Source: an uncultured Oscillospiraceae bacterium (lineage in GTDB: Bacteria; Bacillota; Clostridia; Oscillospirales; Oscillospiraceae). From it: 64,000 bases of DNA. Below are positions 33,763 to 41,752 of the stretch, piece after piece; the first letter of the stretch is position 1; each line of letters begins with the position of its first letter. The notes beneath the pieces were generated by a model. The model did not search any database and had not been told where the DNA came from. It worked only from the letters and a program-made list of their open reading frames with translations. The position numbers were made by a program, and so were the translations under genes. The stretch lies in the NCBI GenBank assembly GCA_948616425.1, contig CAPGBJ010000090.1:1-64000 (forward strand), written 5' to 3'.

Positions 33763-35682
33763 TTATTTGTCTATTTTCTCCCATCCATCCCACTCTGGAA
33801 AGGGCGCTCCTGCCCGGAGCTGTTCCACCGTCCACGGGATGGCCTTCTGAAATTTGGCCCAGGCCTGTTTCCGGCCTGCCTTGGCCTCCAAAAATTCCTC
33901 CAGCAGGGCGATGGTCTCCTCTGCGGGCAACACTTTGCTGGCCTCGTGCATCAGGTTCCACACCACGTAGAGGTGGTTGGCCGAGGGGTTCTTGGCCATC
34001 GCTTTGCCGAAAATCCCCCGGGGACTGCCGCCCAGCTGCATCAGCCAGCGGCTGTAGTGGTAGGGCAGTCCGGTCTCCTCCAGACGCCTGCGCAGGTAGG
34101 GCGCCACCACTTCCCGGCACCGCGCGTCCTCTGGATTGATCAGCCGCATGAGGGTCCGGTCAAACTCGGGCACGTCCTCCCAGTAGTAGGCAAAGGGGGA
34201 GCTGCCGCCCCTTCTCGGCACATCGGTGCAGACCGCCTGGGTGAGCCGCTCAATCCATCGGATGTCCAGGGGTTCGGCGGTGGACTGTCCCCCATAGACG
34301 TGATACCGCGCCTGCTGGGGATACCACCAGACCTCTCCAAGGGTCCGAAGCAGGACGATATTCAGGGTCTTTTTCTGCTCCGCATCCTGGGCGGGCTCCT
34401 CCGTCAGGATATAGGGCGCGTACTTCTCAAAGACCGCCGCCGCCGGACAGGACATCAGGGCGGCCGGAAAGCTGACGGACAGATACCGGGTCATAGCGGG
34501 GTGGCTGTCAAATAGATTTAAGCAGTAGTCCCGCAGGGGGCCTGGCCCGGTGTGGCGCATAATGTCCAGCAGCCGGTCGGTGAGCTTTACCCCGAAGAAA
34601 AGCGGGCGGTCCTTCTCGTCCTTGATCTGGTCGATCTCCTCCATGTGGCTGTCCGCCCAGCGCCAGAAGTCCAGCATGACCGGGGAGTCCTTGCGCCCCA
34701 AGGCCCAGCACCAGGCTGTGAGGTCTGTGCCCTCCTCATAGGTGGGACGATTCCCGCCGCCCAGAAATTTCTCCAGCCTTTGCCGCAGGCCGGATGTTAC
34801 CAGCTGGATGGCCCAGTCCGTGTTCGAGGAATCCAGGAACCTTACCGACTGGCTGTGCTTTTCCAGCTCCTGTGCCCAGAACGCGGCCACCACCTCCCCG
34901 TCCTGTCCGGCCAGGGCCTCCAGCACGGCGTCCCGGTTTGTGCCCTTTTCGGTCTGGGCCAGCTCCAGCAGGAGGGGGACATTTTCCGGGTCCTCCCCCA
35001 GGGCGGCGAGGACCGCCGCCCGGACCTCCTTCTTCGCCTGGGGCAAGATCTCCCGCAGCCAGGGGGTGGCCCCCGCCCCCTCCAGAGCGGAGACTACCTC
35101 CACCCGGCGGGCCATGGCCCGGTTCCCGGTGGGGTCGAGGCCCTCCTTCACCAGAGGCAGGGCGGCGGGCCCCACCTGCTTCAAAATTTTGGCGTTCAGC
35201 TCGGCGACCTCCCCGTAGCTGTCCCCCAGGCCGTTCACCACCGCGGGCAGTATCCGGTAGTCGGTGAAAAACTCGGGGTGGTTCTCCCAGGCGGAGCTGA
35301 TAACCTCCAGCCGCCCGCCGCCGGTGGTAGTGAGGGCGGTGAGGAGGGGGCTGAGCTGGCTGTAGGACAGTTCCTGATATGCTTCCCGGCCGACAGGCAG
35401 AGGGACCAGCTCCCCCGATCTGCCTGCCCTGCCCTGGGTGTAGGCCACCGCGTCCACCAGGGCCAGCAGGTCCAGCAGCAGTCCGGACCGCTGGTCTGAC
35501 GGGGCGGACAGCAGTTGCGTAAGGCCGGCGCCGATTTTTCCAAATACCGGACTGGCTCCAGCCAGAGGTTTGAGGGCCTCGGCCGCCCGCTGAAGGCGGA
35601 AGTCCTCTCCCAGCAGGCCGGTGCCGGCAATGGCGGCCTGTTCCAGCCGGGTTTTTACATCGTAAAGAGGCTCTAAATTCAT
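33763..35682 (-). CDS. HEAT-like repeat protein, DUF5691-like, second of a tandem pair
   Basis: 639 residues, alpha-helical and cytosolic. Repeated short helices such as MARRVEVVSALEGAGATPWL and VRAAVLAALGEDPENVPLLL match HEAT-type units (about residues 215-330). The N-terminal 85 residues (NLEPLYDVKTRLEQAAIAG..., LLLDLLALVDAVAYTQ) are almost identical to the upstream paralogue, while the C-terminal third (PYHYSRWLMQLGGSPRGIFG) differs. The start is the ATG at 35682 with AGAGGG upstream. Such helical repeat proteins usually serve as scaffolds or adaptors; here it sits directly before the MoxR gene. The DUF name is from neighbourhood memory. Confidence 0.75.
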   Translation of the reverse strand: MNLEPLYDVKTRLEQAAIAGTGLLGEDFRLQRAAEALKPLAGASPVFGKIGAGLTQLLSAPSDQRSGLLLDLLALVDAVAYTQGRAGRSGELVPLPVGREAYQELSYSQLSPLLTALTTTGGGRLEVISSAWENHPEFFTDYRILPAVVNGLGDSYGEVAELNAKILKQVGPAALPLVKEGLDPTGNRAMARRVEVVSALEGAGATPWLREILPQAKKEVRAAVLAALGEDPENVPLLLELAQTEKGTNRDAVLEALAGQDGEVVAAFWAQELEKHSQSVRFLDSSNTDWAIQLVTSGLRQRLEKFLGGGNRPTYEEGTDLTAWCWALGRKDSPVMLDFWRWADSHMEEIDQIKDEKDRPLFFGVKLTDRLLDIMRHTGPGPLRDYCLNLFDSHPAMTRYLSVSFPAALMSCPAAAVFEKYAPYILTEEPAQDAEQKKTLNIVLLRTLGEVWWYPQQARYHVYGGQSTAEPLDIRWIERLTQAVCTDVPRRGGSSPFAYYWEDVPEFDRTLMRLINPEDARCREVVAPYLRRRLEETGLPYHYSRWLMQLGGSPRGIFGKAMAKNPSANHLYVVWNLMHEASKVLPAEETIALLEEFLEAKAGRKQAWAKFQKAIPWTVEQLRAGAPFPEWDGWEKIDK

Positions 35683-35764
35683 ATAAATCCCTCTTTCCCT
35701 TTTTGTTGCTCCACCTGAGAGATCTACCCCTTCCCCTGCGGAGGATGGGCACAGAGGAGGGGGC

Positions 35765-37597
35765 TCACTCCGCCTCCCAGGCGGCAATTTGTTCCTGCAC
35801 CCTCTGTTCCGGCCAAGTGGGCCGCTTGTGGGCGATGTGCTGTTCCTGCACAATTTTGTACAGACTTCGCAGCTCTTCGGCCTTCTCCGGGCCGGTGAGG
35901 GAGGTCTCGTTCAGCAGGCGGACCACCGCATAGGTGGTCAAACTGCCGTCCTTGCGGACCTTTTTGTCCAAAAAGCCCCTCCAATCGGTCCAGCCGTGCT
36001 CCCGGAGGTAGGCCACGTCCTCCTGAATGAAACTGCCATTGAGCATATTGCGGTACTGATAGGCCACCAGCTTTTCACACAACTCAGTGTCCTCTGGGGG
36101 GACCAACCGGCGCAGGATGTCCCCCATGTCTGGTATCTTAAGCAGCAGATCGAACCACCGCCGGTCCAGGGGCGCTGCCAGAGAAGTGGCCCGTGTGCTG
36201 ACATGTGCCAGGACATGGAAATAGTTGTGGGAGATTTGATAACAGCCCTCTTTCTGATTCCAAAAGACATACTTAAAGGTGTCCTTGAGGGCCTGAGCCT
36301 TTCGGACTCCGGAGGATCGCTCCACATAGGGGGAGAACTCCTGATAGACCTCTGCCGCCGGACAGGTAATCAAAGCAGACAAAAGTGCATGGGGAAAGTA
36401 ATGGGTGCGGTCTCGGTGATTGCCCCACAGCTCCCTGCACAGCTCGCACAGGGGACCTGGGCCAGCGGTACACAGGCTGTATAGCAGGATATTGGACAGG
36501 TTTTCCTCGAAGCCCAGAGGCCGACCAATGTTGTTTTTCAGCCCGGCAATATCCGCCGCGTGTTCGTCGGCCCAGCGCCAGAAGGCCGCGGAGGAGGGCC
36601 CGGCCTTTCCGCCCATAGACGCCAGCCAGTTGCCCAGCTCCCCACGCTCGCCGGTGGAGACCTGCTCGCCCCGGAGAATGAAATTCTCCAGGCGGTTTCT
36701 CAAGCCCTGGGCCACCAGAGCGGCTGCCCAGTCCGTTTGGGCGGCCTGCAGGAAGGCGACGGAGGCTTCGGTTTTGGTGAGCTCGGCGGTCCAGAACGCC
36801 CGAACCTCCTCCCCATCCTGCTTGGTCAAAGCTCGGAGGACGGCCTCCCGGTTGGCCCCCCGCTCGGTCTTAGACAGGTCCAGCAGAAGGGGGACGTTTT
36901 CCGGGTCCTCCCCCAGGGCGGCGAGGACGGCGGCGCGTACGTCTTTTTTTGCCAGAGGCAGGACCTCCCGCAGCCAGGGGGTGGCTGCCGCCCCCTCCAG
37001 GGCAGAGACCACCTCCACCCGGCGGGCCATCTCCTTCTTTCCAGAGGGGTCGAAGCCCTCTTTCAAAAAGGGCACGATCCAGGCCCCCTGCTCCTTCAAA
37101 ATAAATTCATTTAACTCGGCCAAGTCGCTGTAGCTGTCCCCCAGACCGGCGATGAGGGCGGACAGCACCCGGTAGTCCGAAAAGAATTTCGGATGGTTTT
37201 CCCAAGTGTCCTTCAATTGGTTCATCCGTCCGCCGCCAGTTCCGGTGAGGGCGGTGAGAAGGGGGTGGAGACGGCTGTAGGACAGCTCCTGATATTGTCC
37301 AGGCCCGCCAGTCAGGGGAAACAGTTCCCCTGTTCCTCCGGTTTTCGCCTGGGTGTAGGCTACCGCATCCACCAGGGCCAGCAGGTCCAGCAGCAGACCG
37401 GTCTGCTCCCCTGGGGGTGCGGACAACAGTTTGTCAAGACCTGCGTCGATTCTTCCAAATACCGGGCTGGCTGCCGCCAGGGGCTTGAAGCTCTCCGCCG
37501 CCCGCCGGAGTCGGAAGTCCTCCCCCAACAGGCCGACGCCGGCAATTGCAGTCTGCTCCAGCCGGGCTTTAACATCATAGAGAGGTTGCAAACTCAC
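35765..37597 (-). CDS. HEAT-like repeat protein, DUF5691-like, first of a tandem pair
   Basis: 610 residues, paralogue of the next gene. It shares the N-terminal block (LQPLYDVKARLEQTAIAGVG) and the central HEAT-like block (MARRVEVVSALEGAAATPWL, VRAAVLAALGEDPENVPLLL) but has its own C-terminal half (FSPYVERSSGVRKAQALKDT, AYLREHGWTDWRGFLDKK). The GTG at 37597 is the likely start: it has GGGGTGG 5 nt upstream and matches the N-terminus of the paralogue. It lies 13 nt after the SWIM gene; an 82-nt gap separates the two paralogues. The pair looks like an old local duplication in which the C-termini diverged, perhaps to bind different partners. Confidence 0.75.
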   Translation of the reverse strand: MSLQPLYDVKARLEQTAIAGVGLLGEDFRLRRAAESFKPLAAASPVFGRIDAGLDKLLSAPPGEQTGLLLDLLALVDAVAYTQAKTGGTGELFPLTGGPGQYQELSYSRLHPLLTALTGTGGGRMNQLKDTWENHPKFFSDYRVLSALIAGLGDSYSDLAELNEFILKEQGAWIVPFLKEGFDPSGKKEMARRVEVVSALEGAAATPWLREVLPLAKKDVRAAVLAALGEDPENVPLLLDLSKTERGANREAVLRALTKQDGEEVRAFWTAELTKTEASVAFLQAAQTDWAAALVAQGLRNRLENFILRGEQVSTGERGELGNWLASMGGKAGPSSAAFWRWADEHAADIAGLKNNIGRPLGFEENLSNILLYSLCTAGPGPLCELCRELWGNHRDRTHYFPHALLSALITCPAAEVYQEFSPYVERSSGVRKAQALKDTFKYVFWNQKEGCYQISHNYFHVLAHVSTRATSLAAPLDRRWFDLLLKIPDMGDILRRLVPPEDTELCEKLVAYQYRNMLNGSFIQEDVAYLREHGWTDWRGFLDKKVRKDGSLTTYAVVRLLNETSLTGPEKAEELRSLYKIVQEQHIAHKRPTWPEQRVQEQIAAWEAE

Positions 37598-37610
37598 AGA
37601 AACCACCCCA

Positions 37611-39050
37611 TCAATAGTGCAGCCGGATGATCCGGTCCGGTGTGACGACGCTGTAGGGATGCAGACAGAGGGAGCGGTCCCCCTCGTCATAGAACATCAG
37701 GCCAAAGAGGGCGCTGCCCGTCGGGATTTCCCCCGGCAGTATGGCCAGCCGTCTGGTGCAGGCGTGGTCGGGGCCGTCCTCAGGGCGGTCCCGAAGGACA
37801 ATCCGGTCTCCGGCCGGGTCCTCCAGTACAAAGTCATCCTCCACTTTACCCAATTGCCCGATGGGGATCAGTACTGCCAAGAATTTGGGCGCCAGGGTGT
37901 TTTTGATGGCCCCGCGGGTCAGTTTTATCGCTGCCGCCAAGTTGGGCTGGGCCAGTCTGGGCAGGGCGGCCTGTTCCTCCGCCGTCAGGGGTCGGGCGGA
38001 GACGCTTTCCCAGCGCGCACGCCGGTCTCCCTCGCCGGGGTAGATGTACAGGGTGGGGACCTCCAGCAGACCGAAGCGGCTGTCGTCCCCTTTCACATAT
38101 TTCAACGCTTTGGCTGGGCGCAGGTTCAGGGTCTGATACATATTTCCGCCGTCCAGATCGAGCCACCAGCCCCGTTCGACGTACTCCTTTTTGGCCTCAT
38201 CAAAGGAGATGTCAAAGGACAGCTGGACCAGCCGGACATTCTCCTGAAAGGAACCGATGGCGCGCAGGTCCTCCAGCTTCCACACCCCGCCCAGGGCCTC
38301 GAAGAGGGCGGAATCTTCCGGTGTAAAGCTGCCCGCCTCCAGCTTGTCCTGAAGAAAGATCCGAGACTTCTTGATGGTGGAGCGCAGGGCCACCAGGATA
38401 CGCAGGGCCTCGGCGTAGGCCCTGTCCGCCTGAGCGGGTTCTTTCTGAACGGTACGTACCGCCAGGGCGATGCGGGTGAAGGCGGTTTGGGGTCCGGTGA
38501 GGTAGCAGCTGCCTAAATCCTTGGCCAGTTTGTCATAGGTCTGGGCCGAGGCGCCGCCCAAGGCCCCCAGACCGGTGGAGAGTAGGTCGTCTACCATCTT
38601 CTCCGCCATGTCCAGCCCCTCCAGCTGCTTGGCCAGCTTTTTTTTCTGGGCGGCGGCGTTGGGTTTTTTGGGCTTGGAAGGCGCAGCGGCGGACTCTTTT
38701 TTGGCGGATTTTGCCGCCTGCTTGGCCCGTTTATCGGCAATATCCTGGGGGATATCCGCCTCATCAAAGGCCCTGTCCGCCAACTGCTCAAACATCAGCC
38801 CCAGGGCGTGCTTGCAGGGGAACTGCCGGCTGGGGCAGGAGCATCGGCACACCGGGGCGTTCGGGTCGGTCCAATCAATGGACACCCGATAAGGTGTCTT
38901 CCCGCTTCCGGCGCACTCAGCCCAGTACAGTGTGCTGTCTCCGGTCTTGTGCAGCCCAGAGAAGCTCCCCTTTTTCGACAGTTTCCGCCCGTTCTCCGCT
39001 GCCGCGGGGTTGGGGGCCTGGAGGAAAATAAATTGTTCTGTCAGTTCCAT
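37611..39050 (-). CDS. SWIM zinc-finger protein, first gene of the seven-gene operon
   Basis: 479 residues. The SWIM motif CxCx(n)CxH is exact: CRCSCPSRQFPCKH near residues 69-82, preceded by SGKTPYRVSIDWTDPNAPVC. SWIM domains bind zinc and, in known proteins, nucleic acid or protein. A Lys/Ala-rich helical linker follows (AKQAAKSAKKESAAAPSKPK), then a large alpha/beta region ending VVTPDRIIRLHY. ATG at 39050 has GGGAGG about 10 nt upstream; a consensus promoter lies 60 nt before. It would provide the recognition part of the system if this operon acts on nucleic acids; that is speculation. Confidence 0.87.
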   Translation of the reverse strand: MELTEQFIFLQAPNPAAAENGRKLSKKGSFSGLHKTGDSTLYWAECAGSGKTPYRVSIDWTDPNAPVCRCSCPSRQFPCKHALGLMFEQLADRAFDEADIPQDIADKRAKQAAKSAKKESAAAPSKPKKPNAAAQKKKLAKQLEGLDMAEKMVDDLLSTGLGALGGASAQTYDKLAKDLGSCYLTGPQTAFTRIALAVRTVQKEPAQADRAYAEALRILVALRSTIKKSRIFLQDKLEAGSFTPEDSALFEALGGVWKLEDLRAIGSFQENVRLVQLSFDISFDEAKKEYVERGWWLDLDGGNMYQTLNLRPAKALKYVKGDDSRFGLLEVPTLYIYPGEGDRRARWESVSARPLTAEEQAALPRLAQPNLAAAIKLTRGAIKNTLAPKFLAVLIPIGQLGKVEDDFVLEDPAGDRIVLRDRPEDGPDHACTRRLAILPGEIPTGSALFGLMFYDEGDRSLCLHPYSVVTPDRIIRLHY

Positions 39051-39110
39051 ATGAATCGCTCCTCCCTGAAGTCGGCCATATGCAATAAGGCCCGGCTTTG
39101 AATGGAATCT

Positions 39111-39139
39111 ATTGTATCATAGCCTTGTCCTGATTTCAA
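39111..39139 (-). promoter_or_regulatory. Sigma-A promoter of the SWIM-HEAT-MoxR-VWA operon
   Basis: Minus strand TTGAAA (39139-39134), exact 17-nt spacer, TACAAT (39116-39111). The leader to the ATG at 39050 is about 55 nt. It is the only clear promoter for the seven genes. Confidence 0.8.
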
Positions 39140-39203
39140 TTCTTGAGGGGCGGTACCCATGAAAATATGTAGAACGGTCCCCTGTCAGTCAATAACAGAC
39201 AAA

Positions 39204-39231
39204 CCGGAGCACAGCATGTGCTGCGCTCCGG
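39204..39231 (-). terminator. Terminator-like hairpin after the glycosyltransferase gene
   Basis: CCGGAGC-A-CAGCA / TGCTG-C-GCTCCGG, 12 pairs with one mismatch and a TG loop, followed on the minus strand by TTTGTCTGTTATT. It separates the glycosyltransferase gene from the SWIM promoter. Confidence 0.65.
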
Positions 39232-39238
39232 CTGATAT

Positions 39239-40333
39239 TTATGTCTGAGCAAGGGCCTGCTCCATAACCTCCAGATTGCGCCGCAGCCGCTCGTTGCTGG
39301 GCTCCAAAGACAGGGCAAGTTTGACCTCTTCCACCGCTTCTGGGTAGGAGCCAGTGTAGTAGAAGGCCATTGACCGCAGGTCGTGGGGCAGACTGCCCCA
39401 GGCGGCGGCCTCGCAGATATAGCTTCGTGGACGGACGGTGATGGCCAGGGCACAGGCAGTGAAGTAGAGCACTCCCTCCCACTCGCCCTGTTCGTAGAGC
39501 ATAAGGGATAGATCGGTATAGGGTTCCCGCAGATGGGGGGCCTCGGTGATGGCACGGAGGTACCAATCCCGGGCCAGAGCGGCCTCGCCCTTGTGCCAAT
39601 AGGATTTGGCAATGTACCGCATGGAGGCCGCCCGCTCGTCCCGCCAGACAGCGGTAGGCATGGACAGGTGCCCTTTCAAGGTGCGGATACAGTCGTCCCA
39701 GCGGCCTCTATACATGTATTCTCGGCCCAAATAATGGACATTGCGGTCGTCCTCCGGCGCTTCTTGAACAGACAGCTCCAACAGGGGCAGGTACTGGCTC
39801 CGGGATTTGGAGGGGTCGGGGTGATGATCCAGCTGAACTCCCTCGGCCGTCACCATCGGTCCGGGGTGCCCTGTGCCCGTCCATTTCAGAACCTCGTGGA
39901 CGGGGTGGACCCACTGGTAGCCGTGGCGGGCGTGTATTTTCTCATACCAGAAGACCACGCCCTCTGAGCCGTCCGCATGAAAGGACCAAGTATAACGATA
40001 GGACGCCTGCCCGGCGCCTGGGACCCAGGCGCGCTCCAGCGCGTCCCTCCAGCCGGGGTGAAACACCTCGTCCAAGTCGGTGCAGACACAGATGTCGGTC
40101 TCCTCGGGTACCAGCTCTAGAGAACGATTTCGGGCTGTATCAAAACGCCAGGGGGAGATGGCCTCAACCACGACCTTCGCGCCCCGGGCACGCAGTTTCT
40201 CCACTGTCCCGTCTTCAGAGCCGGTGTCCAGCACCACCACTTGGTCGGCCTCAGACATGGAATCCATCCAGCGGTCTGCAAACTGTTCCTCATTTTTGCA
40301 GATCGCGTAGACACATACTCTGTAATTGCCCAT
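39239..40333 (-). CDS. Family 2 glycosyltransferase with TPR-like C-terminus
   Basis: 364 residues. The N-terminal GT-A domain is of the WaaE/SunS-like GT2 type: VCVYAICKNEEQFADRW, VVLDTGSEDGTVEKL and the metal-binding Asp region CVCTDLDEVFHPGWR (about residues 80-95). From about residue 190, helical pairs such as NVHYLGREYMYRGRWDDCI and AYYTGSYPEAVEEVKLAL form TPR-like repeats. ATG at 40333 has AAAGGAGG upstream. It follows the collagen-like gene by 71 nt with a hairpin between. GT2-TPR proteins often modify proteins, so glycosylation of Thr in the GAT/GPT triplets of the neighbour is a reasonable guess, as in exosporium collagen-like glycoproteins. Confidence 0.83.
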   Translation of the reverse strand: MGNYRVCVYAICKNEEQFADRWMDSMSEADQVVVLDTGSEDGTVEKLRARGAKVVVEAISPWRFDTARNRSLELVPEETDICVCTDLDEVFHPGWRDALERAWVPGAGQASYRYTWSFHADGSEGVVFWYEKIHARHGYQWVHPVHEVLKWTGTGHPGPMVTAEGVQLDHHPDPSKSRSQYLPLLELSVQEAPEDDRNVHYLGREYMYRGRWDDCIRTLKGHLSMPTAVWRDERAASMRYIAKSYWHKGEAALARDWYLRAITEAPHLREPYTDLSLMLYEQGEWEGVLYFTACALAITVRPRSYICEAAAWGSLPHDLRSMAFYYTGSYPEAVEEVKLALSLEPSNERLRRNLEVMEQALAQT

Positions 40334-40352
40334 AAAAGACCTCCTTTAAAAG

Positions 40353-40383
40353 GCCGGCACTCCTAATATAGAGGAGTGCCGGC
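40353..40383 (-). terminator. Terminator/attenuator between collagen-like gene and glycosyltransferase
   Basis: GCCGGCACTCCT / AGGAGTGCCGGC, a perfect 12-bp stem with a 7-nt loop, followed on the minus strand by CTTTTAAAGGAGG, which is both a short T-run and the ribosome site of the next gene. Partial read-through would give less glycosyltransferase than collagen-like protein. Confidence 0.7.
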
Positions 40384-40404
40384 TGATTTTGACTGGATCG
40401 GGAA

Positions 40405-41622
40405 TCAGGTGGCAATCACGCCGGCAGTTCTCAGAGAGGCCAGCAGCTCATTGATTTTGTCCACGAGCTCCGGGGTTCCAGCGCCCGGGTCCTCATCCGC
40501 CACCGCAGGGCCGGGGGTGATGGCGGGGCCGGCAGGTCCGGTAGGACCAACAGGGCCGGCAGGGCCCTGCGCGCCCGTTGCGCCGGCGGCACCAGTGGCA
40601 CCCGTAGCGCCAGCAGGTCCGGCAGGACCGGTAGGACCAGCGGGGCCGGCAGGGCCCTGCGCGCCCGTTGCGCCGGCAGCACCAGTAGCGCCAGCAGGTC
40701 CGGTAGGACCGGTGGGACCAGCAGGACCCTGCGCACCCGTTGCGCCAGTGGCACCCGTAGCGCCAGCAGGTCCGGTGGGACCAGCGGGGCCGGCGGGGCC
40801 CTGCGCGCCCGTCGCGCCGGCAGCACCAGTAGCGCCAGCAGGTCCGGTGGGACCAACAGGGCCGGCAGGGCCCTGCGCGCCCGTCGCGCCAGTGGCGCCA
40901 GTAGCACCAGCAGGACCGGTGGGACCAACAGGGCCGGCAGGCCCCTGCGCGCCCGTCGCGCCGGCGGCACCAGTAGCGCCAGCAGGTCCGGTGGGACCAA
41001 CAGGGCCGGCGGGACCCTGCGCGCCCGTTGCGCCAGTGGCACCCGTAGCGCCAGCAGGTCCGGTGGGACCAACAGGGCCGGCGGGACCCTGTGCGCCCGT
41101 TGCGCCAGTGGCACCAGTAGCGCCAGCAGGACCGGTGGGACCAGCGGGGCCAGCAGGGCCCTGCGCGCCCGTTGCGCCAGTGGCACCAGTAGCGCCAGCA
41201 GGTCCGGTGGGACCAACAGGGCCGGCAGGCCCCTGCGCGCCCGTTGCACCGGTAGCGCCCGTCGCGCCGGCAGGGCCAGGAATGCCCTGGGGTCCGGTGG
41301 GGCCGGTTGCGCCATTAGGGCCAGGATAACCTTGCGGCCCAGTCGGTCCGGTCGGTCCGGTTCCAGGGCAGGGCGGGAAGGGACCCGGACCAGGGCCCGG
41401 GCAGGGAGGTACCGGGGGCAGGGGGCATCCGCACCCACTATCACAGCCGCAGCTGCTGTCACAGCCGCAACCGGTATTGCAACCGCAACCGGTGTTACAG
41501 CCGCAGCCTGTGTTGCAGCCGCAGCTGGTTCCGCACCCGGTTCCGCAGCCGCAGCCAGTCAGGTGGGCGACAACGCCGTCCCGGCTGCTCTGCTCCCAGT
41601 CAGAAGCATAGTATCGTCTCAT
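40405..41622 (-). CDS. Cysteine-rich, collagen-like repeat protein (spore-surface type)
   Basis: 405 residues. After a short N-terminus ([16 protein letters not shown]) comes a block of about 43 residues with 15 Cys in Cys-Gly-Cys units, including three CGCNTG hexamers, then a Pro/Gly linker. About 93 Gly-X-Y triplets follow, arranged as ten near-copies of a 24-residue unit ([12 protein letters not shown] then [12 protein letters not shown]). The C-terminal tail of 38 residues ([19 protein letters not shown]) may form a trimerising helix. No signal peptide, as in exosporium proteins made in the mother cell. I choose the ATG at 41622, with AAAGGAG 6 nt upstream. The Cys block suggests disulfide crosslinking, the collagen part a trimeric filament. 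The sigma-K-like promoter supports a spore-coat or exosporium role, which remains inference. Confidence 0.85.
   Translation of the reverse strand: MRRYYASDWEQSSRDGVVAHLTGCGCGTGCGTSCGCNTGCGCNTGCGCNTGCGCDSSCGCDSGCGCPLPPVPPCPGPGPGPFPPCPGTGPTGPTGPQGYPGPNGATGPTGPQGIPGPAGATGATGATGAQGPAGPVGPTGPAGATGATGATGAQGPAGPAGPTGPAGATGATGATGAQGPAGPVGPTGPAGATGATGATGAQGPAGPVGPTGPAGATGAAGATGAQGPAGPVGPTGPAGATGATGATGAQGPAGPVGPTGPAGATGAAGATGAQGPAGPAGPTGPAGATGATGATGAQGPAGPTGPTGPAGATGAAGATGAQGPAGPAGPTGPAGPAGATGATGAAGATGAQGPAGPVGPTGPAGPAITPGPAVADEDPGAGTPELVDKINELLASLRTAGVIAT
40522..41364 (-). repeat. Tandem 72-bp repeats encoding collagen-like Gly-X-Y triplets
   Basis: About ten imperfect copies of a 72-bp (24-codon) unit, itself built of 9-bp triplet codons. 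Copies differ mainly at GAT/GAA and GPV/GPA/GPT codons. The first and last units are irregular, with extra GPA triplets. Such arrays change length by slippage and may be misassembled from short reads. Confidence 0.85.
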
Positions 41623-41673
41623 AACGCGCTCCTTTGACTTCAATCAGTGTTAGATGTGGTTGTGCCACATACC

Positions 41674-41699
41674 ATACTATGACTGCCCTCTTCTTTGGT
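41674..41699 (-). promoter_or_regulatory. Candidate sigma-K promoter of the collagen-like gene
   Basis: Minus strand AC (41699-41698), exactly 16 nt, then CATAGTAT (41681-41674), matching the Bacillus sigma-K pattern AC-N16-CATAnnnT. The leader to the ATG at 41622 is about 45 nt. No good sigma-A site is seen here. The motif is short, so chance is possible. Confidence 0.5.
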
Positions 41700-41709
41700 G
41701 CGCCGGGTC

Positions 41710-41738
41710 TTTACAGGTACGAAATTTTTTCCTATAAT
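41710..41738 (+). promoter_or_regulatory. Sigma-A promoter of the small gene at 41753
   Basis: TTTACA (41710-41715), 17-nt spacer, TATAAT (41733-41738). Transcription would start near 41745, only about 8 nt before the ATG, which makes the start codon uncertain. Confidence 0.75.
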
Positions 41739-41752
41739 GGAGGACAAAGGAG

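Noticed and set aside
33175..34515. Rightward ORF of about 446 codons opposite the MoxR and HEAT-like genes
   Set aside because: Antisense shadow crossing two real genes and their junction; no start signal.
40376..41329. Rightward ORF with Gly-Pro-Val/Ala repeats opposite the collagen-like gene
   Set aside because: Both strands of the 9-bp repeats can be read as GxP-like triplets. The minus strand has the proper start, ribosome site, Cys-rich head and terminator, the plus strand none of these.
40522..41364. Regular repeats that might be taken for a CRISPR array
   Set aside because: The units are contiguous 72-bp coding repeats without unique spacers, and no cas genes are present.
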